Below, in pieces: positions 25,635-31,931 of a stretch of DNA of 31,931 nucleotides. The stretch comes from TMED23 sp913054205 (lineage in GTDB: Bacteria; Pseudomonadota; Alphaproteobacteria; Rhodospirillales; UBA2165). A program made the translations under genes and the position numbers. Under the pieces are notes generated by a model. It worked only from the letters and a program-made list of their open reading frames with translations, was not told where the DNA came from and searched no databases. The stretch spans positions 1-31,931 of the forward strand of contig JAYGEG010000137.1 in NCBI GenBank assembly GCA_046582495.1. Direction: 5' to 3'. Position 1 is the stretch's first letter; the number at the start of each line of letters is the position of its first letter.

Positions 25635-26270
25635 CTAGCCGCTCAAATATCCAGCGAAAACAGCGCGAATGGAAAAAGTCTGGTTTTCTTCGGCAATTTT
25701 CGCAGCGACCCCGGCGACCAGATCACCAGCATGTCCCTGTTCGAGTATCTCCTCAAACTCTGCCAATTCACTGGAAAATTGCGCGCGATCGGTCATTTGC
25801 TTCACGATCGATTCTAAATAATCTATTCGGACAGCTGGTTTCTCATCCCGGCCTTTGGTTTGCAGATTGGCGGTGGTTTGTAGAATTTGCAGATAAAATT
25901 CATCGTTCTGGATAACGGTGCGGATATTGAGATTGTCGTGGATGAGTTCAGAGGCAGTGATGCCAACTTGATCAAGATGTTGACGCATCAATCGACCTAT
26001 TGTGATCCTGGCATCGAAACTATAAAATTCTTCCAAATCGGTACAATACGGAGCCTCATCAATCGGAGTTACGGCGACCGCACGTTGGGGACGGCTGGCA
26101 GTTTCTTCTTCAAAAATGATAATTTCCTGAGTTTGGCCGCGATCTTCGGTGACTTTAACAGCACCAAACTCGCCCGTTGCCAAAAGCGATTTTGCTTCTT
26201 TAATGCCAGTGCCCTTGGTCGGCGCGTCCGTATAGATTGTCCAGCGCTCACCGTCGCGGACATTTACCAT
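25635..26270 (-). CDS. N-terminal part of the split cyclic-nucleotide-binding protein
   Basis: The 211-residue frame has a short beta-rich start (MVNVRDGERWTIYTDAPTKGTG, then EIIIFEEE), an unstructured link and an all-helical region ending FAGYLSG before TAG at 25635-25637. After the TAG the same frame continues ADWEGKLILLLDQIEAEP into the downstream gene. Residues on both sides look like one continuous helical domain. No family was recognised. Two readings fit: a nonsense change in a single gene, or two coupled genes with reinitiation at TTG 25610. Confidence 0.7.
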   Translation of the reverse strand: MVNVRDGERWTIYTDAPTKGTGIKEAKSLLATGEFGAVKVTEDRGQTQEIIIFEEETASRPQRAVAVTPIDEAPYCTDLEEFYSFDARITIGRLMRQHLDQVGITASELIHDNLNIRTVIQNDEFYLQILQTTANLQTKGRDEKPAVRIDYLESIVKQMTDRAQFSSELAEFEEILEQGHAGDLVAGVAAKIAEENQTFSIRAVFAGYLSG

Positions 26271-26512
26271 ATATTCTAAGGTCGTTAGATTTTCTCAAAT
26301 ACTTATCCTGGAGAAGTCTTTCGCGGCGGCTTTATCTTAATAGTCCAGCCATCAAATATAGGGACATCCTTCCTCAAGAAGCCAGCCATGGTCAATAGCA
26401 ATTCAGATAAATAGCCTTCTTTTTACGAATTCACTTTCCATGAAACTAATAACTTGATTACATGAATATCCCATTAAACAGCACGCACAACAATAAGATA
26501 AAAGGTAATATT

Positions 26513-27394
26513 ATGAAAAAAATCGGCTGGATTGGTCTTGGAAAAATGGGTCACCCGATGGCGATGAACCTCGCTAAAAAAGGGTACTCGTTGGCAGTTT
26601 TTAATCGCACAAAATCAAAAATGGCAGAGCTGATTGAAGCCGGTGCAACTGGCACCGACAGCATCGCAGAAGTCACCCAACAATCCGATATTGTTGTGAC
26701 AATGGTCTCCGATGATCCCGCTCTCGAAAGTTTAGCACTCGGACCAGATGGCATTTTCGCCAATGCAAGCGCCGGCAATACGTTCATCGATATGAGCACG
26801 GTTTCTCCGGTGCTGTCGGCCCGCATTGCTGAAGAATCTAAGGCCAAAGGTCTGAATTATTTGCGGGCACCGGTAAATGGCACTGTCATTCAAGCCGAGG
26901 CCTCAACACTGGTGATCCTTGTGTCAGGCCCCGAAGCAGAATTTGAAGGAAACAAAGACGTTTTTGAGACAATGGGAGACAAAATCTTTTATATTGGATC
27001 AGAGGAACAAGCGCGTTTTCTCAAACTTTCGATCAACATGATGGTTGGCGTGTCTGCGATCATGATGGCCGAAGCTTTGGCGCTCGGAGAATCCGGCGGG
27101 CTCGATTGGGATCAAATGATCGAGATCATCAAGAACAGTGCCGTCGGGTCACCAGTTGTGCATTACAAAGAGCAGACCCTTAAGAACCGCGACTTTACCC
27201 CAGCCTTTACGGCAAAACAGATGGCGAAGGACTTTGACCTGATTCTCGAGGCCGGCAAGGCTGGCAATGTACCCCTGTCTGTCGCGGCGCTGGTTCGGCA
27301 AAACTGGAGCGCTATGATCGCAACCGGTCGCGGTGATCAGGATTTTTTTGGCTATATTGATCTGTTGGAAGAATTGTCCGGCTTGAAAAAATAA
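26513..27394 (+). CDS. NAD(P)-dependent beta-hydroxyacid dehydrogenase (tartronate-semialdehyde reductase / HIBADH-like)
   Basis: The 293-residue enzyme has the Rossmann motif GLGKMG (8-13), DMSTVSP (about 93-99), the substrate loop APVNGT (119-124) and the catalytic pair K171 and N175 (KLSIN). This family reduces 2-hydroxy-3-oxopropionate or oxidises 3-hydroxyisobutyrate. The substrate loop is APV-S-G-G or similar in most relatives, so Asn at 122 is unusual. ATG 26513 was chosen over the frame from 26462 because AAAGG lies upstream and the fold begins at MKKIGWIG. The 242-bp gap before it (26271-26512) shows no gene. Confidence 0.88.
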   Translation: MKKIGWIGLGKMGHPMAMNLAKKGYSLAVFNRTKSKMAELIEAGATGTDSIAEVTQQSDIVVTMVSDDPALESLALGPDGIFANASAGNTFIDMSTVSPVLSARIAEESKAKGLNYLRAPVNGTVIQAEASTLVILVSGPEAEFEGNKDVFETMGDKIFYIGSEEQARFLKLSINMMVGVSAIMMAEALALGESGGLDWDQMIEIIKNSAVGSPVVHYKEQTLKNRDFTPAFTAKQMAKDFDLILEAGKAGNVPLSVAALVRQNWSAMIATGRGDQDFFGYIDLLEELSGLKK

Positions 27395-27488
27395 TGAATT
27401 GGTGTGACACGGCGCACAGTTAAAAAACAAAATTGCTAGTATTACTTACATTATGGCATTCTAATTAAGCGCCTTTGGAGGAACTCTA

Positions 27489-27746
27489 ATAAAAATTTCT
27501 ACCGTCTTAAAATTTGCCCAAATTGCCTTCATTGCTTTCGCCTTTATTTTTGCGACGAGCTACACCCCAAGTGATGTCCAAGCTGCTGGCAAAAAGCCGA
27601 GCTTCGCTGGTAAGCCCGCCGAAAAATTGGCAAAAGGCGGCCGCAGCGAAGAAGCCAAACAACACGGCAAAAACAAAGTGAAGAAAGAAAAGAAAGAGGA
27701 AAAGGCCAAGAAAGAGAAAAAAGCCAAAAAAGGTAAAAAGAAATAA
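27489..27746 (+). CDS. Small exported Lys/Glu-rich protein with an apparent ATA start
   Basis: The 85-residue frame was missed by standard start rules because it has no ATG, GTG or TTG near its 5' end. A strong Shine-Dalgarno, GGAGGA (27477-27482), lies 6 bp before ATA 27489, and reading from there gives a signal peptide: MKISTVLKFAQ, a hydrophobic core and a cleavage site near DVQA-AG. The mature part is short, about half Lys/Glu, ending in a KKEKKEEKAKKEKK-type tail. Secretion and a charged, disordered mature chain are inferred; the function is unknown. The only in-frame stop upstream is TAA at 27462. An ATG changed to ATA is an alternative to genuine ATA initiation. Confidence 0.6.
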   Translation: MKISTVLKFAQIAFIAFAFIFATSYTPSDVQAAGKKPSFAGKPAEKLAKGGRSEEAKQHGKNKVKKEKKEEKAKKEKKAKKGKKK

Positions 27747-27823
27747 TTTCCTGAAAAATTCTAGGTAAGCTCGGAAACGTCGGCCAAAACTGCGCGTCCT
27801 GTAAATCTGCCCGAGAATAATTA

Positions 27824-28468
27824 ATGCCCAAAGAAATTTTATACTTCGGTGACCCGATGTGTTCCTGGTGCTGGGGTTTTGCGCCGGTGCTCAAATCTAT
27901 TTATGAAGATTTTAAAGGAGATGCGCCGCTTTCAATTGTTGTCGGCGGCTTGCATGCCTATGACGACTTCCCGATGAGCGCCGCTTACAAGGCCGACATT
28001 CGTCATCATTGGGAGGATGTAAACAAAGCAACGGGTGCCGTTTTTGACTATGATTTTTTTGATCGCGAAGGATTTGTTCTCAATACCGAGCCCGCCTGCC
28101 GCGCTGTCGTCACCGCCCGCCAAATGAACCCATTGCTCTTGTTGCCATTTTATGAAGCAATCAGCCGCAGTTTTTATTCAGAGAATAAAGACACAACGGA
28201 CCTTGAAACCTTCAAGGCGCTGACGACGGAGGTTGGCCTTGATGTCGACGATTTCACTGAGAATTTTAGTTCGGATGACCTGAAGCAAAACACCAAGAGC
28301 GATTTTCAGTTTTCCCAACAACTTGGCGTCAGCGGATTTCCGACAATGGTGGTGAAAGAAGGTGATAAAATGGCGCTTTTAACAGCTGGATATCAGCCCT
28401 ACAAAAATCTCAAACCGGCAATTGAAGACTGGCTAGACATTGGATTTCAGGAACTCCCAGCAGAGTAA
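27824..28468 (+). CDS. DsbA family thioredoxin-fold protein (predicted disulfide isomerase/oxidoreductase)
   Basis: The 214-residue protein has a thioredoxin fold with an insertion of helices, as in the DsbA/FrnE group. The redox motif CSWC lies at 13-16 (DPMCSWCWGF), and the cis-proline segment GVSGFPTMVV sits near the C-terminus. No signal peptide is seen, so it is probably cytoplasmic. It may catalyse thiol-disulfide exchange, but the partner is unknown. It starts 77 bp after the small Lys-rich gene, in the same direction. Confidence 0.88.
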   Translation: MPKEILYFGDPMCSWCWGFAPVLKSIYEDFKGDAPLSIVVGGLHAYDDFPMSAAYKADIRHHWEDVNKATGAVFDYDFFDREGFVLNTEPACRAVVTARQMNPLLLLPFYEAISRSFYSENKDTTDLETFKALTTEVGLDVDDFTENFSSDDLKQNTKSDFQFSQQLGVSGFPTMVVKEGDKMALLTAGYQPYKNLKPAIEDWLDIGFQELPAE

Positions 28469-28535
28469 AAAATACGCCCAACCCTTGAATTATGCTCCAA
28501 TTACACCTTAAATATATGTAATTACCCAAAAAGGG

Positions 28536-28566
28536 TGCCAAGGTTACTAGAAAAAGTAATCTGGCA
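28536..28566 (+). other. Stem-loop upstream of the flagellin gene
   Basis: TGCCA(A)GGTTACT pairs with AGTAATCTGGCA across a 6-base AGAAAA loop, giving about 12 bp with one bulged A and one G-U pair. No T-run follows, so it is unlikely to be an intrinsic terminator. It lies in the 162-bp gap between the DsbA-like gene and flagellin, about 65 bp before the flagellin ATG, and could form in the flagellin leader RNA. Confidence 0.4.
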
Positions 28567-28610
28567 GCAGCGTTAAGTTATTGATATCGCTGTAGATTTC
28601 AGGTGTGGAT

Positions 28611-28627
28611 AAACGGAGAAACCGTTT
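28611..28627 (+). promoter_or_regulatory. Hairpin overlapping the flagellin Shine-Dalgarno
   Basis: AAACGG and CCGTTT pair perfectly around a 5-base loop (AGAAA). The likely ribosome site GGAGA (28615-28619) sits half in the stem and half in the loop, 11 bp before ATG 28631. Folding would limit access to it. Confidence 0.4.
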
Positions 28628-28630
28628 AAA

Positions 28631-29451
28631 ATGGTTGGCGAAATAAGCTTGTCCGCTGCAACACGGACAAATTTATTGGCATTGCAGCGTACGACACAAG
28701 CAATTGAGATAACGCAGAAAAGGCTTTCGACCGGGCTACGGGTTAACAGCGCGATCGACGATTCTGTTGCCTTTTTTCAGCCTCTTCCCTCACCCACCGC
28801 GCAGCCGATCTTCAGGTTCTCAAAGACGATATTGACCAAGCTGTCAGCAGTGCCGAAACCGCTGTAAATGCGCTCGAAGCAATCGATGATTTGGTCGAAC
28901 AGATGAAAGGTTTGGCGCTGTCGGCAAAAAACGATTCAAGCTCGACCAACCGTTCTAAATCCGCGGTTCAGTTTAACAATTTTAAGGCTCAACTCGATAA
29001 TTTAGCCAATGATGCGACCTATAGCGGCACCAATTTGATCAAAGGATCGCCCGGAAATCTGAAAGTCACGTTCAGCGAAGATGGTAGTTCAACGCTGACC
29101 ATTTCAGGCATTGCGTCCGACGCGTCTGGCCTTTCAATCGCCGTGGCAGTATCCAACTGGGCTGCAGACGCCAATGTTGATGCAGCAATCAACGATTTGG
29201 ACAGTGCCTTGAGCACGCTATGGTCGACGGCTTCCACCTTTGGCTCAAGTGCCAGTTTGATATCTCTTCGCTTGGATTTTGTCGATACGCTGATCAGCCA
29301 ATTGGAAGCCGGGGCTGCCAAACTTACCAACGCTGATTTGAACGAAGAATCTGCCAATTTGTTGACTTTGCAGACACGCCAACAATTGGGAACAATCGGC
29401 CTCAGCATCGCTCAAAGCAGCGAACAATCGGTCCTGCGCCTCTTCATATAA
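28631..29451 (+). pseudogene. Flagellin, frameshifted near the 5' end
   Basis: Reading from ATG 28631 gives a flagellin N-terminus (ATRTNLLALQRTTQAIEITQKRLSTG, VNSAIDDSVAFF). The frame is then lost at the T6 run 28772-28777. Adding one base there continues ASSLTHRAADLQVLKDDIDQAVSSAETAVNAL in the frame that runs to 29451 and ends with the flagellin C-terminal coil (ADLNEESANLL, LQTRQQLGTIGLSIAQ). The restored protein would be about 273 residues: D0/D1 domains with a small middle, a short flagellin. A Trp (TGG 29221-29223) stands in LWSTASTFGS where flagellins usually have Arg. No other flagellar gene is in the window. Confidence 0.85.
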
Positions 29452-29512
29452 GCGAACTTGTAATTCAATTCGCGACCCGATTTAATGGCTTTTTAAAAAT
29501 TGGAGCATTCTC

Positions 29513-30601
29513 ATGGCGAAGACAATTGAAGAAATCCAAACACTTGGCGAGATCATGCGTGCTGCGCATGACAAATTGTCACGCGAACATTGGGATTATC
29601 TCACCGGCGGCTCGGAAACCGAAACAACTATGTTGCGAAATCGGCAATCACTGGAAGAAATTGCGTTTCGCCCACGCGTCCTAAACGATGTATCCAACGT
29701 CGATCCATCAGCAGAATTATTGGGTAAAAAAAGGCGACTACCGGTCATTCTTGGTCCGATCGGCTCAGCTGAGCAACTTGATCCTGAAGGCATGTTGCCT
29801 GCGGCCAAAGCCGCCGCAGAATTTGATATCAGCATCTTTAAAAGCTCGGTTGCGATCCCGGATATCGAGGAAGCTGCGGAAAAATCCAATGCACATCTCA
29901 TCTTTCAGTTATATGTCCGGGGCGATGATGACTGGATTTATGACCATGTGAAGCGGGTCGAGGCATCCGGCTATGCCGGCTTTTGCCTAACCGTTGATAC
30001 GGCTCAATATGGCCGCCGTGAAAGAGATAAAGTCAAAAGCTTCACGCCAGCCCAGCGATCACACGTCACAGGCGTAAATTTTCAGGCTGCGCTAAATTGG
30101 GGCGTGGTCGAGCGCCTCAGAAAACAAACTAAGTTACCCCTCATTCTCAAAGGCATCGCAACGGCTGAAGATGCCAAGATTGCCGTCGATCACGGCGTAG
30201 ACGTTATTTATATTTCCAATCACGGTGGGCGACAGTTAGATCACGGCAGAGGCTCCATAGAGGTTCTTCCAGAAGTCGTTGATGCGGCTGATAATCATGC
30301 AAGCGTCATCGTTGATGGCGGATTTTGTCATGGCACAGATATCTTAAAAGCAGTAGCCTTGGGCGCAGATGCCGTTGGGCTTGGAAGGCTTTATGGATTC
30401 GGCCTCGCTGCGTTTGGGCAAGCTGGCGTAAAACGGGTTCTGGAAATTCTCGAAGAAGAAATAACCAGTGCAATGGCCTTGCTTGGCGTCACATCTTTAG
30501 ACCAACTTACCCCAGACCACCTGCATCCGGCATCGCCGGTGCGCCTGCCATCACCAACAAGTGTTTTTCATTTGTTTGATGTTGATGACGGGCCTTATTA
30601 A
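29513..30601 (+). CDS. FMN-dependent alpha-hydroxyacid dehydrogenase
   Basis: The 362-residue TIM-barrel enzyme belongs to the glycolate oxidase/lactate/mandelate dehydrogenase family. It has FQLYV (131-135), VDTAQYGRRERD, K213 in LKGIATAED and the catalytic SNHGGRQLD (H237, R240). It oxidises a 2-hydroxy acid (glycolate, lactate or similar) to the keto acid using FMN. The phosphate-binding loop, usually DGGxRxGTD, reads DGGFCHGTD (C272, TGT 30326-30328), so the arginine is missing. GGAG lies about 8 bp before ATG 29513. It could feed glyoxylate to malate synthase, but the substrate is not proven. Confidence 0.88.
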   Translation: MAKTIEEIQTLGEIMRAAHDKLSREHWDYLTGGSETETTMLRNRQSLEEIAFRPRVLNDVSNVDPSAELLGKKRRLPVILGPIGSAEQLDPEGMLPAAKAAAEFDISIFKSSVAIPDIEEAAEKSNAHLIFQLYVRGDDDWIYDHVKRVEASGYAGFCLTVDTAQYGRRERDKVKSFTPAQRSHVTGVNFQAALNWGVVERLRKQTKLPLILKGIATAEDAKIAVDHGVDVIYISNHGGRQLDHGRGSIEVLPEVVDAADNHASVIVDGGFCHGTDILKAVALGADAVGLGRLYGFGLAAFGQAGVKRVLEILEEEITSAMALLGVTSLDQLTPDHLHPASPVRLPSPTSVFHLFDVDDGPY

Positions 30602-30623
30602 AACTGGTGCAATATTTAAAAAG

Positions 30624-31559
30624 ATGGAGGAAAGTAAAATACTAACTCAAAATTTAAGACGTTTCATAGGCGCGGCTATTACAGCCACCGCCCTGCTCTC
30701 GTTCAGCTCCGGCGATGCTCTCGCTCAACGAGATTTTTCGAAAGTAAAAATTAAAACCATTCCTGTCGGCGGCGCCGTCACAATGCTGATGGGTGCAGGC
30801 GGTAATATCGGCGTGGTTTCCGGCGCGGACGGTGTCTTTATGATTGACGATCAGTTTGCTCCGCTCACACCTAAAATTTTAGCTGCCGTTAAAAAAATCA
30901 GTGCCAAACCAATTCGCTTTTTGCTCAATACCCATTGGCATTTTGATCATACCGGTGGCAATGAAAACCTCGGCAAAATGGGCGTCACCATCGTAGCCCA
31001 TGAAAACGTGCGCTCCACCATGAGCGTTTCCCAACCTCTAAAAGCCTTCAAAATGACCGTACCGGCCTCGCCTAAAATAGCTTTACCGGTCATCACCTTT
31101 AATGATTCCGCGACCTTCCATCTGAATGGCGAGACCATTCGCATCAAACATGTGCCGCCAGCGCATACCGATGGCGATTCCATCGTTCATTTTGTGAATT
31201 CGAATATCATCCACACCGATGACACTTTCTTCAACGGCTTCTACCCATTTATCGATGTGGAACATGGCGGCAGCATTGATGGCATGATTACAGCCGCTGG
31301 CATTACGCTTGGTCTTGCCAATGATCAAACAAAGATCATTCCAGGCCACGGCCCGCTTGCCACTAAGAAACAACTGGTCGCCTACCGCGACATGCTTATC
31401 AAGGCTCGAGACGCCATTAAAATGGCTGCCAAGGGCGGAAAATCGGCAGATCAGGTGATTGCGGCTGACCCACTGAAAACTCTAAACGAAAAATGGGGCA
31501 AAGGATTTCTTAAGCCGCAGATATTCGTAAAAATTGTTTTGGGAGGCATGAAAGGCTAA
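30624..31559 (+). CDS. Exported metallo-beta-lactamase-fold hydrolase
   Basis: The 311-residue protein has a signal peptide ending at ALA-Q (about residues 32-35) and the MBL zinc motif HWHFDH (104-109), followed by H181, D199/D200 and H242 in PGHG. It is probably a periplasmic zinc hydrolase; members include quinoprotein-relay-like and lactamase-like enzymes, and the substrate is unknown. ATG 30624 was chosen over the frame from 30561, which overlaps the upstream gene. The strong GGAGGA (30626-30631) lies just after this ATG and 7 bp before ATA 30639 (then TLTQNLRRF-like coding), so an ATA start is a real alternative. It ends at the terminator at 31579. Confidence 0.85.
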   Translation: MEESKILTQNLRRFIGAAITATALLSFSSGDALAQRDFSKVKIKTIPVGGAVTMLMGAGGNIGVVSGADGVFMIDDQFAPLTPKILAAVKKISAKPIRFLLNTHWHFDHTGGNENLGKMGVTIVAHENVRSTMSVSQPLKAFKMTVPASPKIALPVITFNDSATFHLNGETIRIKHVPPAHTDGDSIVHFVNSNIIHTDDTFFNGFYPFIDVEHGGSIDGMITAAGITLGLANDQTKIIPGHGPLATKKQLVAYRDMLIKARDAIKMAAKGGKSADQVIAADPLKTLNEKWGKGFLKPQIFVKIVLGGMKG

Positions 31560-31578
31560 CCAGAACTTATTGAATGAC

Positions 31579-31610
31579 AAAAAGCCGGGCTGTCTTCAGT
31601 CCGGTTTTTT
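31579..31610 (+). terminator. Intrinsic terminator after the MBL hydrolase gene
   Basis: GCCGGGCTG (31584-31592) pairs with CAGTCCGG (31597-31604) around TCTT, with two G-U pairs, and TTTTTT follows directly at 31605-31610. The A-run before the stem extends the pairing, as in bidirectional terminators, so it may also stop transcripts of the histidine kinase gene on the other strand. Confidence 0.85.
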
Positions 31611-31624
31611 ATTATGTCACCCAA

Positions 31625-31931
31625 CTATTCAGCTGGTTGCGATATGGAGGTATCTGAGGAATTTTCAGCATCAAGGTCATCTTCATCTGAATTTTGACTT
31701 CCGGCTATCGGCAGTTCTACCCAAAATGTACTGCCCTGATCTTCTTGACTCTCAAAGCCAATCGAGCCGTTCATCAACTCGACGAGCTGGCGGGTAACCA
31801 CGAGGCCAATCCCGGTGCCCTCAATTTCACCGTTTTCCTGACCAAGACGACTGAACGGCTTAAATAGCTCTTTCTGTTGATCGAGCGGAATACCGCATCC
31901 GGTGTCGATGACTTCAACTCTGAGGCGATCC
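31625..31931 (-). CDS. Histidine kinase, C-terminal part (5' end outside the window)
   Basis: On the minus strand, an open frame runs from the window edge to TAG at 31625-31627. It encodes the end of a HATPase_c domain: VEVIDTGCGIP (N/G1-type box), LFKPFSRLGQENGEIEGTGIGLVVTRQLVELMNG (G2 box GTGIGL) and STFWVELPIA. An acidic Ser-rich tail (SDEDDLDAENSSD) follows. This is the ATP-binding end of a sensor histidine kinase; the sensor and phosphoacceptor parts are not visible. No receiver gene is adjacent in the window. Confidence 0.88.
   Translation of the reverse strand, partial: DRLRVEVIDTGCGIPLDQQKELFKPFSRLGQENGEIEGTGIGLVVTRQLVELMNGSIGFESQEDQGSTFWVELPIAGSQNSDEDDLDAENSSDTSISQPAE

Noticed and set aside
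27544..27894. 116-residue antisense frame over the Lys-rich gene
   Set aside because: It is the mirror of the Lys-rich coding strand (Phe/Leu/Ser-rich) with no recognisable domain.
28560..28580. Sigma-54-like TGGCAG box before flagellin
   Set aside because: The -12 GC dinucleotide is missing at the required spacing, so it does not fit the sigma-54 consensus.
29452..29473. Stem GCGAA-(C)-TTG/CAA-TTCGC after flagellin
   Set aside because: It pairs with one bulge but no T-run follows, so it is not a credible intrinsic terminator.

Overview
The window looks like a chromosomal stretch from a free-living, probably marine or aquatic alphaproteobacterium. This rests on the flagellin type (short, ending in LQTRQQLGTIGLSIAQ), a DctPQM TRAP transporter, malate synthase G, the DksA-type zinc finger protein and the DUF1800/DUF1501 pair. 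No rRNA, tRNA, CRISPR array, integrase or transposase was seen. The content is mostly housekeeping and catabolic genes in short operons on both strands.

Layout. 1-1218: a secreted beta-sandwich-like protein gene broken by two small frameshifts, then a REP-like palindromic repeat. 1219-5657: typA/bipA, a glutathione S-transferase, a MATE efflux pump and a DksA/TraR zinc-finger protein. 5755-9681: an amidohydrolase and alpha/beta hydrolase pair, then a family 2 glycosyltransferase and a polytopic GT39-like protein, both starting with TTG. 9725-11751: a perfect 20-bp palindrome, a 3-hydroxybenzoate/salicylate-hydroxylase-like FAD monooxygenase abutting a hotdog thioesterase, and a convergent DUF1330 gene. 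11864-13915: a DEAD-box helicase with a DbpA-like domain. 14114-17621: an operator-like region, a complete TRAP transporter operon and a DUF2306 membrane protein. 17618-19786: malate synthase G. 19983-22606: DUF1800 and Tat-exported DUF1501 genes. 22643-26270: a phenol-hydroxylase-type monooxygenase and a cyclic-nucleotide-binding protein split in two by an in-frame amber codon. 26513-31559: a beta-hydroxyacid dehydrogenase, a tiny exported Lys-rich protein with an apparent ATA start, a DsbA-like protein, a frameshifted flagellin, an FMN alpha-hydroxyacid dehydrogenase and an exported metallo-beta-lactamase-fold hydrolase ending at a clear terminator. 31625 to the end: the C-terminus of a histidine kinase.

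How the genes may work together (inference): two aromatic-ring monooxygenases, a thioesterase, an ACMSD-like amidohydrolase, a GST and a TRAP carboxylate importer suggest uptake and oxidation of aromatic and organic acids. An FMN 2-hydroxyacid dehydrogenase, malate synthase G and a tartronate-semialdehyde-reductase-like enzyme could handle glycolate and glyoxylate, though they are not in one operon.

The most unusual aspect is a series of apparent lesions in otherwise conserved genes: three frameshifts at short repeats or homopolymers, an in-frame TAG, one or two ATA codons where a start ATG is expected, and substitutions at near-invariant residues (TypA P-loop Gly to Ser, flagellin Arg to Trp, FMN-site Arg to Cys). 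Most of the base substitutions could be explained by C:G to T:A transitions. They may be real decay, unusual decoding or consensus error; only reads can tell.
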